From Butyriboletus loyo (taxonomy: Eukaryota; Basidiomycota; Agaricomycetes; Boletales; Boletaceae): a stretch of 64,000 bases of DNA. The position numbers and the translations under genes were made by a program. The notes beneath the pieces were generated by a model, which was given only the letters and a program-made list of their open reading frames with translations, was not told where the DNA came from and made no database searches. Positions 52,852-63,744 of the stretch are shown one piece after another. Location: assembly GCA_038093515.1 (NCBI GenBank), contig JBBPSI010000007.1:1-64000 (forward strand), given 5' to 3'. The stretch's first letter is position 1; every line of letters begins with the position of its first letter.

Positions 52852-53469
52852 CTAAGCCCTGCTTGCCCACCACGACTTGCCATACGACACCACAATCTCC
52901 TGCCCTCTCTCGATGTCGACCCGACTCCAGATGCTCATCCGCAGTTCTCCCCCCACAGTCCGATGCTCCACAAACTCGGCGTTTGGCTTGTCACGGATCC
53001 CTCGGTAGTCATTAATGAACCTCGACTCGTTGCCCATCTTGCTCGCATCAATCCCAACGTTGATTCCATCCTGTGTCCGGTACAGCGAGAGGTCATAGTC
53101 CGAGTCCGCTCTTTCCTCGCAGTGTACTTCACCGATATAGTCGACGATGTGTGATCTCAGAGGTATCTTTTTGAGTGTGAACAGGCCATATTGTCCACAT
53201 GCGGGATGGCCTGGGTCGGTTATGAGTCTGATACGAACGAGGGCGCGACCAGGTGGTTTCGGGTGCACGCCCTGAGTGAGCAGGGCTCGTGTAGACGCGG
53301 ACACGGAGCTATGGTACCGAGGAGAGGTGATAAACTGGATCGCTGGTGGCCATTGGGGGGGTTGTCGAGAACACATGGCCTCGCTGCCGGCTGGGAGGCT
53401 CAAGGTGAGGCTGGCGTGGGTAAATTGTCGCAGTAGACGGTGGCACGTTGCGTCCAGCCAATTCAGCAT
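52852..53469 (-). CDS. Small SET-domain protein
   Basis: An intronless frame of 205 residues, unusual in this intron-rich window. The SET signature is visible: GQYGLFTLKKIPLRSHIVDY, YIGEV, DASKMGNESRFINDYRG (the NxxNxxRFINH-like S-adenosylmethionine site with Asp in place of the usual His) and IERGQEIVVSYGKSWW. There are no pre-SET or post-SET cysteine clusters. It may methylate a protein substrate, histone or not; nothing in the sequence decides. It lies 78 nt upstream of the DnaJ start on the same strand, and only 58 bp from the start of the divergent casein kinase gene. The first 60 residues are not SET-like. Confidence 0.75.
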   Translation of the reverse strand: MLNWLDATCHRLLRQFTHASLTLSLPAGSEAMCSRQPPQWPPAIQFITSPRYHSSVSASTRALLTQGVHPKPPGRALVRIRLITDPGHPACGQYGLFTLKKIPLRSHIVDYIGEVHCEERADSDYDLSLYRTQDGINVGIDASKMGNESRFINDYRGIRDKPNAEFVEHRTVGGELRMSIWSRVDIERGQEIVVSYGKSWWASRA

Positions 53470-53527
53470 CGCCGCAAGCCCAAGTCACGGCTGGCAGCGT
53501 TTCTATCCCTCACTAGCACTTCTTTCC
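53470..53527. promoter_or_regulatory. 58-bp divergent region, SET gene and CK2 alpha
   Basis: The shortest intergenic divergent spacing in the window. Both 5' leaders must be tiny or overlap the opposite gene's coding exon. Confidence 0.5.
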
Positions 53528-54942
53528 ATGGTACGGCCCCCCACAAAGTCTGTTGCACGCGTCTATCGGGATGTCAACGCACAGTTTGGTCCTGCATGGC
53601 ATGAATATGGTCAAGTGCATCTTTCATCCGCCCAGTTTAAATCCGCTAACACATCGCAACAGACAATCTGCAGGTTCAGTGGGGTTCACAGGATCACTAC
53701 GAGATAGTACGCAAAGTTGGTCGGGGAAAATATTCAGAGGTACAACCTTGTATGTGATCACCAACAGATCTTGATCATTTCGCCTCCCAGGTCTTCGAGG
53801 GTGTTAATGTCATTCACGACGAAAAATGCATCATAAAGGTCCTCAAACCGGTCAAAAAGAAAAAAATAAAGCGCGAAATCAAGATCTTGCAAAACCTTGC
53901 GGGTGGCCCGAACATTGTCGCACTCTTGGATGTCGTCCGAGACCCAGCTTCAAAAATTCCGAGTCTAGTCACCGAGTACGTCGACAACGTCGACTTCAAG
54001 GTGCTGTATCCACGATTCATCGACTTCGACGTCCGATTCTACATGTTCGAGCTTCTCAAGGTTTTCTTTTGTGTTTGATCTCTTGCTATCCCTTGTTAAC
54101 AGGTTCCTTCTTTAGGCACTGGACTTCTGCCATTCGCGAGGAATCATGCATCGAGATGTAAAGCCCCATAACGTCATGATCGATCATGATCAACGCAAGG
54201 TATCTGTCGATCTACTGTGTCATATTTGCCAGTTCAAACACGATACTCATAGCTAAGGCTTATTGATTGGGGTCTGGCCGAGTTTTACCATCCCAAAGTC
54301 GAATACAATGTTCGTGTAGCTTCGCGCTACTTCAAAGGTCCCGAGCTCTTGGTAGACTTCCAGGAGTATGATTACAGCCTTGACATGTGGAGCTTTGGTT
54401 GCATGTTTGCCTCGATGGTGAGAATCCCCTTCTTTCCTCGATTTATTTGTGTTTCCCCATCACTCCCACGTAGATATTCAGGAAAGAACCATTTTTCCAT
54501 GGTCACGATAACTATGACCAGCTGGTCAAAATCGCAAAGGTCCTCGGCACCGATGAACTATATGCTTACATTGATAAGTACAACATTCGGCTCGATCCGC
54601 AGTACGACGAGCTCCTGGGCAGGTAAGATGTTGTCCGTCTTCCCCGAACAACTGTCAATCGCATCACCCAGGTATCCCCGAAAGCCGTGGTCGAGGTTCG
54701 TTACGTCGGAAAACCAGCGGTATATTTCCAACGAAGCAATCGACTTCCTTGATAAATTGGTTCGCTATGATCACCAAGAACGTTTGACAGCTCGGGAAGC
54801 ACAAGCCCACCCATACTTTGGTAATCCTTCACTTTTCTCAGTACTGCGCCGTACTGATCCCAAGGCAGAACCTGTGCGCAACGCGGCCTCTGCTGCCTCT
54901 GCAGATGGTGAGAGTGAAGACTCAGGAGCATCATCAGCCTAA
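53528..54942 (+). CDS. CKA1: Casein kinase 2 catalytic subunit alpha
   Basis: Exons with short introns encode a kinase of about 340 residues. Starts [17 protein letters not shown]. The glycine-rich loop is [11 protein letters not shown], the catalytic Lys is in [20 protein letters not shown], the catalytic loop is [12 protein letters not shown] and the DFG equivalent is [10 protein letters not shown], the CK2-specific variant. The activation segment is [20 protein letters not shown]. The basic KKKKIKR cluster binds acidic substrates and CK2 beta. C-terminal conserved block: [16 protein letters not shown]. The tail is Ala/Ser/acidic and variable. All catalytic residues are intact. Confidence 0.96.
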
Positions 54943-55587
54943 TCCATCATCCCTCCTTATCTCTGCCCATCAATTGCTGTATTACTCCTATATAGATATC
55001 TGCGGGATATCCAGTGATAATGCTTATTTCTGGAATCTGGCCTGACAAGTGCAGTCGAAGCTCAGTGCTCGGTATTTGTGTCAGCGGATGTACTGATGTG
55101 ACATAGTTCCGGCACGTGACGTGTTTTTTCTTACCGGTCGATCTCAAGCTGAGGAGGGTCGCATGATTTTGAAACATCGGACCAACCAAAGATACGGACT
55201 CTCAACTTTTTCTTTGGTCAGGTGGATGTCGTGTGCACATGTACTCGTGAGCGTTCGTACGGGCTACAGCGTGTCATTTCCACCGAGTCTTTTGAACCCT
55301 GCTGTTTCTGACCCGATATACCCATGCCAGCGAAACAAGGTGTGTCTCCGAGCCACGTCGAGCCAGTCCTCGTGACGGTGTCATCCTGATATAGTACACT
55401 GTACTATGTGGCCGCGATATACTAGCATGTTTCTGAACAGGCTCTAAGTGTTTCAGTGGGCCATATGCTGGGTCGACGAGGACAAATTTGTCCCTCCTGC
55501 TTGTCCCGACTATCCCCCTTTAGAGGTATAAGAACTGAAAGGTCATGGCTGAATTGGAGGATGATCCCCTCTTCATGACTTGTCATC
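54943..55587. other. Intergenic region, CK2 alpha to chitinase
   Basis: Holds the CK2 3' UTR and the chitinase promoter. No gene seen; reading frames are short and unrelated. Confidence 0.5.
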
Positions 55588-57893
55588 ATGGCATTCCTCT
55601 CCAGCTTCACAGTCTTCGTGGTATGCTTATACTTGGGTAATGTACTTGGATATGACAACTCTTATTATGACAACGTACGTCCACTGTAACCATTCAGTTC
55701 CATAGCCTTTACTGACACTTTATACAGGTCGCAGTGTAAGAATTTTTTCGTTCCCATTAACCGTTTACTGACATCTCGATGTAGATACTGGGGTCAAAAC
55801 TCCTATGGCGCAACTAGCAGTAATACTGCTTACTATCAACAACCGATATCATTCTATTGCCGGGTGTGTTGTCCTCGCGAAGCCCGTGCAAAGGAACTCA
55901 TTCTGTGTATCAAAGGACGATGCCATAAACGTCCTGCCTGTTGCCTTCGTAGACACATTCTTCGGCACCGGCGGAATGCCCGTGCTTAATCTCGCGAATG
56001 TACGCCCAGAATTTTCCCATCCGTAACACTATTTTGACGGTTTGATTAGACGTGCAACCCTACGGATAATGCCACTTTTCCTGGGACTGATCTTGCCAAC
56101 TGTTCTGCTTTGGCGGCAGACATTGAATATTGTCAATCTCAAGGCAAGATCGTAACCATTTCTCTTGGAGGTGCCGGAGGTATCGTCGGTTTCACCGATG
56201 ATGCGGAGGCACAGACCTTTGCACAGACTAGTGAGTATTTTTACCTCCTTATCTGGCCTCGGCTGAGGGCACGACTTGCAGTTTGGAACTTGTTTTTGGG
56301 AGGGAGCAGCACCACACGACCCTTTGGCAGTGCAGTACTGGATGGGTAAGCTCACCAATGCAACGAGTCCCAGGCCACTCAAATGCCGGTTGCAGTGTCG
56401 ACCTTGATGTCGAAGGGGGCGGATCTACTGGTTATGCAGCTTTCGTCACGGAAATTCGCTCTCTTGCGTCAGGTGCCAGCAAACCGTGAGGTCGCTCGGA
56501 TTTTGATCCGTGGATATAGTGACTGATGTTGCACAGGTACTATATCACAGGTATTCATCTCGCCAGTTGAGAGTGTACTCATCTCCAGCTCTTCTAAGGC
56601 GCACCTCAGTGCCCGTTCCCGGATGCCAATCTCGGTAGCGTAATTGATCAAGTTGGATTTGATGCAATTTACGTCCAGTTTTGTAAGCAGAATTTACTTC
56701 TGAAGAGGTCTGGACTTAATGCCCGCCAGATAACAATGTGTGTGGCCTGCAAAACTATAACATCGTATCGGTAAGTTCATTTTTGAAGCATCAGGTGTCC
56801 TGCCCACTGACCTCTCGGTCAGGACTGGGACTTTGGTGTTTGGTGAGCCCTCATCACGAGGATATTGGTTTGCATGGTAATACTCCCACCAGGGACATGT
56901 GGGCGCGGCAGACCAGCCCAAACGCAAATGTGCGTGTGCTACGGAGTCCCTATTCTCGCATTAGATTTCGCTAACCATGATATTTGATAGGTAAAAATAT
57001 ACATTGGTGCCCCTGCTTCAAGTACCGCTGCCGGATCGGGTTATGTGCCCATCGGGGATCTCAACAACATCGCCGTTCAAATGAGGGAAAGTTTCCCTTC
57101 GTTTGGCGGTGTGATGCTATGGGATGCTTCCCAGGCGTACGGTACGTCTGAGAGATGCTTGCTGTTTCACCGGTTAATCCCTTGCATAGCCAACAATAGA
57201 TACGATCTCGCAATCAAGCAGGCTTTGAGTGCGACGGGTTCCACTGGGTTCACCTACCCGGCTTGTTCAGCCGCTGCGTATGTTTCGGGACAGGCATACA
57301 CTGCCGGCGAACAGGTATCATATCAAGGTTATATCTGGAAGGTACGCAATCTGAACCCCTTGTGAAGGAGACCATTCGCTAAGAAACCGACACAGGCAGC
57401 TTACTGGACCAATGCCGTCCCCAGTAGTGGTAGTTCGAGTGGATGGGGTGCAAGTAGGTCCATCGATTGTTTGCCTTGAAATCACCCACATCGGATTGCA
57501 GTTAGTGCTTGTGGGGGATCGTCGACACAGCCATCGCCGACAACCACCTCGACGAGCAGTGCTGTTTCTCCGACAACGACCACGCCGACGAGTAGTACCG
57601 CTTCTGCGACAACGACCGCCACGGGGACCTGCAGTGGGGTGGCAGCTTGGCAGTCAAGTGTTGCATACACTGCTGGTAATGAGGCGACTTATGGGTGAGT
57701 GACATCGACTCGTGTCTATTTCCCTGCGACTCACACTGTGCAGTGGGTATCTCTGGACTGCAAAGTGGTGGACGGAGAATAATACCCCGGGAGGTATGGA
57801 ACTGCAATCCATGAGACCTTTCATCGCGGGTTTTGAGCTTTGCTCTTTTTTCCAGGTCCCGCTGGTGATTGGACGAATGATGGCGCTTGCTAG
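55588..57893 (+). CDS. Secreted class III (GH18) chitinase with two CBM5/12 modules
   Basis: Starts [18 protein letters not shown], a signal peptide ending near VLG. The fungal class III hallmark [10 protein letters not shown] is reached through an 8-nt exon (55728-55735, reading Val-Ala-Val with its neighbours). The catalytic DxxDxDxE motif is [11 protein letters not shown], complete. Later blocks: [51 protein letters not shown] first chitin-binding module ([31 protein letters not shown]) is joined by a Ser/Thr linker to a second ([36 protein letters not shown]), ending GDWTNDGAC. Many exons are tiny (8, 14 and 20 nt). Role by family: cell-wall remodelling or attack on other fungi and insects. 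Confidence 0.92.
55728..55735 (+). other. 8-nt exon of the chitinase gene
   Basis: Flanked by acceptor tatacag and donor gtaaga, with 53- and 49-nt introns on either side. Its eight bases, plus the first base of the next exon, code Val-Ala-Val, leading to TyrTrpGlyGln in the correct frame. Confidence 0.75.
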
Positions 57894-58361
57894 GCGTCCT
57901 CCAACGTGGTGTATGAACGGCATGCATGTAGGAATATCTGGTGATGATCAATGATTATTTACAACGTTGATCTCGGTGGGAGGGAATGCGAGTAGGTTAT
58001 CTTGAACAAAGAAAGCTCTGCCAAACTTCCTAGTAGTCACGAGTGTACTCTCACGAATTTAGATTAGTCAAGGGATCAAGAAGTGAGTCAGGGCTTTCTA
58101 TGTAGGCAGTACAGGACTTGGAGCACTGTGGTATCAGTGTTCCACTGTGGACGACAAAGACCCACCGGCGTCAGCCAGTGCAACTGCGCGTCCGTCCGGA
58201 TCGGAGGTTTACCATGCTGTGCCTGATGATGTGTAGTCATCCTATCCCTTGATCCGCTTTGTAGTCCCCGACCCTCAATTTACGGTATCTGTGTGATTGT
58301 CCGAATGAACGCGGTGGAGTAGACCGGTGCTAGTGCTAGGGAAAGATAAGGCAGAGGGCTC
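57894..58361. other. Convergent intergenic region, chitinase and exonuclease genes
   Basis: Two 3' UTRs. Nothing else recognised. Confidence 0.5.
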
Positions 58362-59355
58362 TCAAGCGCCGTGCTGGGGCTCGCTCGCAACGACGGGTGC
58401 CGAGTCTGAGCGTCCCTGGTTATCCCTGTCAAGGTCCTTGGGCTTTGGAGGCGGGGGTGGACCTGGATCATAATGTGGGTTGTGTGCCTGCCAAGGGAAA
58501 ATCCCAGTACTATCACGTAGATCGCCATCGATGAGGCTGAAGGAGTAGTAGGTGGGTAATGGAAAGGGATCCATCGCTTGGGTCATGTTGAGGAGGCGAG
58601 AATAAACAACATATCCGGCGTGTGCATCATTTGCCGCGTCTGGGAGGCAATCAAAATGCTGTTGCGAGCCACAGATCGGGTTGAAGACTAGTGAATCGCC
58701 GACTTACATTCTCGTTGAGATGTAGTTAGATATTGTTCCCAGTTGCTACGCTGTACTCCTCCCTTTAACAAAATGGCTTGTTCATATGTCTCGACTAATC
58801 GAGCCAAGCCAAGTTGATTAGTATACTTTCCCTTCCATCGAGCATTGTCGACGGTGCGGGCAAGCAGGGAGAGTTCGACACAATTGCGAAGAGATAGACC
58901 GTAATCGTGGTATAGTTTTGCGCAGTCATCTGGTGAGATTTGAAGCCACGGAGCTGCACATCCGAGAGGTGATTACGTACATCGGATGCCGACACCTGCC
59001 TTGATCCATGACGGTGAGCTGAGCAAGTCAGCTAATTGACTTGGAAATTCTGTCAGAGCGTCAAACTTGGAAGATGGCGCCACACATGAAGGCAAGTACG
59101 TGTCATGTGATGGATGTGAAGAAGTATCACGGTATCTGGCGTTGCGAGTTGCACGAGGGCGACGCGGTTCTCTGGTTGGCCCTTGCGGAAACTTGGGCGC
59201 CATTCAAGGTCGAATCCGATGGGACCGTGAGGAAGGCGGGCGAGATGGGCATTTGCCTCGTGGTGGTTTGTGAAGTAGTACAAGGCAGGATTGACGGAGC
59301 GGAACCGCCAGGAGTACTTTGGGAGGAGATGGGTAGAGTGTAATTGGGGGTGCAT
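58362..59355 (-). CDS. 3'-5' exonuclease domain protein (WRN/RNase D-like, DEDDy type)
   Basis: Start taken at 59355 (MHPQLHSTHLLPKYSWRFRS); ATGs at 59391 and 59424 are in frame. The three exonuclease motifs are present: GFDLEWRP (Asp-x-Glu), KAGVGIR followed across an intron by DCAKLYHDYG (second motif Asp), and YAANDAHAGYVVYSRL (Tyr-x3-Asp). In between, DNARWKGKYTNQLGLARLVE and NWEQYLTTSQREYA resemble the Werner-type exonuclease fold. The C-terminal tail is Pro/Asp-rich (PGPPPPPKPKD). No helicase domain follows, so this is a stand-alone exonuclease as in plants and fungi. It would act on recessed 3' ends of DNA or RNA. Not placed in a pathway. Confidence 0.85.
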
Positions 59356-59820
59356 GGTGGGGAGAGCAAGTGACGGATAGCAGATGCTCATCCTGGCAAG
59401 GATGCATTTGATTGGCCAGACCAACCGTGCGACTCTGAATCAGGATCCGGACCAAAATGAAGCAATCACCCGGATATAAATAGTGTTTTCCTGCCAAGAC
59501 CGCTGTGTAACAGGCACTAAATTAGCTCCAGGCCCTCTCCTCCTCCTCCCCCTCCTCCTCCTCCTCCTCCTCCACAACCCAACACAGTCCCCGTCCATCC
59601 CTCACCGTATGGGCCGGGCTCAACGACGAATGCCATCGCTGCTGGTGCTGGTGTTGTGCAGGGGGGGCTGCATGTCGATAACGTGTCACAGTCGTAAATA
59701 TAGATCTGACCAACTTTTTCGGGTATTCAGCCTCACCTTGGCTTGGCATTCTAATTATACTGCCCTTGGGCTACTCAAAGATAGAATGTTGCACTTGGCT
59801 GTCCTACAAAAACACTGCGC
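59356..59820. promoter_or_regulatory. Divergent region, exonuclease and unknown Ser/Pro-rich gene
   Basis: 465 bp between start codons, including a CTC-repeat tract (59535-59574). Possible promoters of both genes; no defined sites. Confidence 0.45.
59535..59574. repeat. (CTC)n / (CCT)n trinucleotide tract
   Basis: About 40 bp of near-perfect CTC repeats, interrupted once by CCCC, in the intergenic region. A pyrimidine/purine strand bias and likely length polymorphism between strains. Confidence 0.9.
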
Positions 59821-60648
59821 ATGGAAAGCCTCCAGGACTCAATGAATTCCTCCTACCCCCCCGCAGACTACTCCCACCTCCCCCCCCATCCGACATCCCT
59901 CGACCACAGACGGCTTGTCATGTCCACCTGGCACGTCCTCGAACAGGTCTGTATTCCGTTTGCTCCTCTTCCAATCCCCCCCCTCATCTTCACTTGCAGC
60001 CACCTCCACCTAGCCTGAGGGAAATCCTTGGCGCATACAGGTCCAAAGGCGACGGCGACCGTGACATGCTGATCGCCATGTTGAATGCGAAGAGTGCAGA
60101 GGATCAGGTTGGTGCCATCCTCCCCCTCGATTGCCTCCGCCGTCCTCATATATGAACAGCGCATGGCTGCCATAGCTTCGCTGCACAGGACACTCCTAGA
60201 CTTGTACACTACCGATGCCAAGAATCCCCCCGCTCCACCTCAGCAATATCCCCTATCATCATCTTACATCAACAACCCAAAAGACAAACGCCATACCGTC
60301 GAGCTGTCCAACGGACATGAATCCGCTCCCAAGTCTCCGAGTTCCCCGAGGGAGCCACCCCATCAATCACAACCTCCCCGTAAACGACAGCGTTTCTCTC
60401 GCTCCCCTCCATCGTCTTCACATCATGATGCACGCTCCTCACATCCATCGTCACGTGATCTACCGCCAAGTCCCTACTCGTCACGCAGCGATTCCGAAGA
60501 GTATTCACCAAGATCCAGAGCATCCATGGCCATTGGGTCACTTCTTTCCTCTGGGGCGGGCAGAGACTCTGCCCCGGACGATTCTCAAAATGCTTCAGAC
60601 GTGTCGCAAACACGCTTTTCCTCGTCCGCAATCAGAGTGTCGATGTAG
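59821..60648 (+). CDS. Unknown Ser/Pro-rich protein
   Basis: Three exons (introns about 59947-59998 and 60108-60161). The conserved-looking part is the first 100 residues: HLPPHPTSLDHRRLVMSTWH, SLREILGAYRSKGDGDRDML, IAMLNAKSAEDQRMAAIASL, HRTLLDLY, which reads as helices. The rest is Ser/Pro/Arg-rich, with a basic PRKRQRF cluster (possible nuclear signal), RS-like runs and a C-terminal MAIGSLLSSG motif. I do not recognise a family. Splice sites, codon use and position between two real genes support it as a gene. It could be a small nuclear regulator, but no function is claimed. Confidence 0.6.
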
Positions 60649-62292
60649 TGTTTAACTAGTATTCCTCTGTCGCTCTCATTTATTAGCGCGTGTTCTCTTC
60701 TGTACTTCTATACATTGCATAGCCATACGCATACACCGTTTCTGCACTTGTATCTACTTCTAATGATACTCGAGCCGAGTTTTTGCCCTCCCTGATGATA
60801 CCCTGAGAACGTAGTGCAAAGCAGGGCCAGACCCCTCCAGTGAAATATGGTGTGGTCGCGCCAAGCACAACAGCTAATATTTTCCACATACAGGGTTTCT
60901 CAATTCCCAAGTGCTGTCCCATTCTCGTAAATCGGCCCTCTCGGAGGAAAAGGGTAGTACTGACGTGGAACCAGAATCGCTGTCACTCTATACCTTATTT
61001 AGACTTTTAGCCAGGATCATCAAGCTTCATGACTCTTCACGGAATCCCTGTTTGTCTGGGACCTGCTTATCCCCTCCTATGTGAGAAGATGTGTTAACTG
61101 AGCGACAGCCTGGGCGGCGTGCGCTATAAATGTATTTATCTTGGATTCCCTCATTGGTCCGCTAACAGATAATAGGGTGATCCTGGTAGTCAAGTAGACA
61201 CCGCGAGGAGAAAGAGTGGAATTCTCCCTGCGTACATTCGTGCCAACGGGCCATCTGATTCGTCACCCCATAAGATATATGTACTTGTTCACGATGGGTG
61301 AGAAGATGAGGTAGGCGACACGAACCTCATTCAAAGAGCAACAGTGAAGACATTGCGAAAAATGACACTTGCCCAAACTCTGTACCCTTTTAACCTCAAA
61401 CAGCATGGGTGTGCCAACAGTCAGTTTCGACCATTTGTTCAGTTCAGGTTGGGCGGAGATCTAGTTTGAGACCACACGCCCTTGGTGCCTTTTCAGAAGG
61501 TCGGGTCCTAGGAAGTGTTTACACACACCTAGCCAAGAACTTCCTAGAACGTCTGGTTCGAGACTAGCGAAGACCTGGGGCAAACTCTGCAGCCGGGTTA
61601 GGAGTAGTTCTACCTGGATTAGGTATGGTACTATCTGTCCAGTACACCGTAAGCCCGAACTTGAGTAGAACACCGGCGAAAGCGGTCTAACGTTTCGTAT
61701 CCATGGAAGACTTGCTAAACATAAGATCCCAAGGGTGAGATGGCGGCGAGGAATGCACTGGAGCTGTAACGTGCGGATATGCAGCGGCGCCGACGATCGG
61801 GTCCGGATATTCAAGACAATTCCACAAGCGTCAAGTACTCGCCGGCATGAACCCAAACTCTTGGCCAAATGAGGGGTTTGCATATGCCACAGCATACCAC
61901 TGCGCATGGTCCGTGGAACGACATGTAACAGGAAGAAAGTAGCCAAGCTTTGGGGTTTCAAGGGGTAAGAATAGCACTAGTGCCGGGAGAGCTATCTCAC
62001 TGTAACAACCACATGAGGAGTAAACGTGTCCCTCTGCGCCAGGCCCGCTGACGTTGCTAGATGACTCTAAGCCTCCGGGGCTGTGAAAGGGCTAGATATG
62101 TCACAAGGCAACTAAACAAGAAGTTAAAATGTAATCAAATCCGTAGTTTGAGCTTTCTTGAGCTCATAACCTACGAGGTCATTTCATTGTCAATGACAGT
62201 CACGTGATGGAGTTCACGTCGAACTTCGACGAAACCTGGACCGCAACTTGGTCTCTTGCCTTGCTCGCGCGCGGCCACGAAAGTTCGTAACA
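60649..62292. other. Long gene-poor region
   Basis: 1.64 kb without a recognisable gene. A minus-strand frame at 61461-61961 (166 codons) is rich in Leu, Cys and His and matches nothing I know. A 9-bp inverted repeat (CTAGGAAGT at 61508-61516, complement at 61539-61547) lies inside it. The stretch could be a decayed transposable element but no terminal repeats or domains are visible. Confidence 0.5.
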
Positions 62293-63744
62293 ATGGCAGA
62301 ACCCGAAGATGAAGATGACTTTCCCAACGATTATGACGGCCTTGACTTTGATAATATTCCCGAACTCCAAGCACCGACAATCCGTACTCCTGAAGTCTCC
62401 GTTCCCTCGGTTGACCTCCGAAACATCGTACCATCCGCCGCGGCGAGTCCGGTACCATCTACTGGGTCAGATAGCATCGAGGAGATGGATTCCTCCTTCC
62501 TTGCCGCTGTAGATGCGCTGGAAGCTCACGCACTCGGCGAAGTGCCCCAAGGTAAGGAACACCGAAGACTCGAAGCGCTCAGAAGTTGTTATCACGCGGA
62601 TCTAGGCTCTGGATTATTGTCACGCGCGGAGCCTGGTTTGTTCCCTGTGTATCATGTCGTACCCATGCATTACTAAACAACATACAAAGGTGGTCACCCA
62701 GTTGATGGTAAAAGTGCGTTGTCATTGGAACTCATTGATGAGCGATTGAATTTAGAGGACACATTAAACACAGTTTCCAACTCTTCCCAAGGTGGTATGT
62801 CTGTTCCACTGTTGCGGGCCGCGTCTCGCGGGGCTTCGCACGCATATATGGTGTTGTCTGTAACAATTTTCATGGTGCTCACGCGTTTGGGATAGAGGGC
62901 ACAAGAAGCCTGAATCAATCTCACGAGTATTCTATGCAATCACCAGGATTATCCTCCATGAACAGGCAGGGGAAGAGGAAGGCTGTGCCACAGGAAGACG
63001 TAGACGTACGGTCCATCTTGGCGGGATATGAAGCCGAGCTCACTTGCCCTATGTACGTCCATCCCATGCGATTTTCTATCTGCATTTCTGAGACACTATT
63101 TTCCAAAAGTTGCTGTGATCTGCTGTGGGTTCCCGTTGAGATCTGACCGCTTGACCAGAGAGCTTACTTCTGAGCATGTTAGCGTTGGTGCACACGTAGC
63201 AAATCCGTGCGGACATACTTGTTGCGGCGAGTGTGGCTACGGGTGGTTGGCACGGAATGTACGCGCTACATCCTTGATACAACGGCCTTCGTGACTGGTT
63301 CATTCCCAGAAATGCGAACCAACCTGTGCCGTATGTCGGTCGAGTTTATCCGTTCGAAAACCTCTACTTCCGAACTTTTCCGTGGACAATTTTGTGCGGC
63401 AACACCTTCAGGCGCTAGCGAAAAGTGGACGACCAGAGTGGCAAGAGAAAGGATATAGAAGTATTGAATGGAATATACGACTAGAGTTGAGTTTGTGCCC
63501 ATTTATCGCTCTATGCCGCTGGTTGATACTCGACGTCATCAGGTCCTGGAAAAAACAGGCTGCCGTCAGCGCGGCAAAGGAAAAAACAAAAGAGACTTCC
63601 CGCCTACGACGGCACCAAGCACGCTACTATCAGGTCGATGAGTATCCATACGCAGCTCCGTGGCTAATCGACGAAATCATGGACGATGACGAGGGTGCGA
63701 TTGTCGCACGTGTGACGCGACGAGGAACTCGCTCTAGACGTTGA
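62293..63744 (+). CDS. RING-finger protein (putative E3 ubiquitin ligase)
   Basis: Starts MAEPEDEDDFPNDYDGLDFD: a very acidic N-terminus, then Ser/Pro-rich sequence. The RING is assembled across introns: CPICCDLLVGAHVANPCGHT, CCGECGYGWLARN, KCEPTCAVCR, with spacing C-x2-C...C-x-H-x2-C-x2-C...C-x2-C. The junction CPI|CC uses donor gtacgt and acceptor aaaag, and DLL|VGAH uses gtgggt. After the RING come LPNFSVDNFVRQHLQALAKS and a basic region (WKKQAAVSAAKEKTKETSRL) before an acidic stretch and an Arg-rich end. Likely ubiquitin transfer to an unknown substrate; the layout recalls CHFR-type RING followed by a short helical segment. A 48-nt intron near 63500 is optional (see findings). Confidence 0.82.

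Noticed and set aside
61461..61961. 166-codon minus-strand reading frame in the gene-poor region
   Set aside because: No family resemblance, no splice context, high Cys/His/Leu without pattern. Not reported as a gene.
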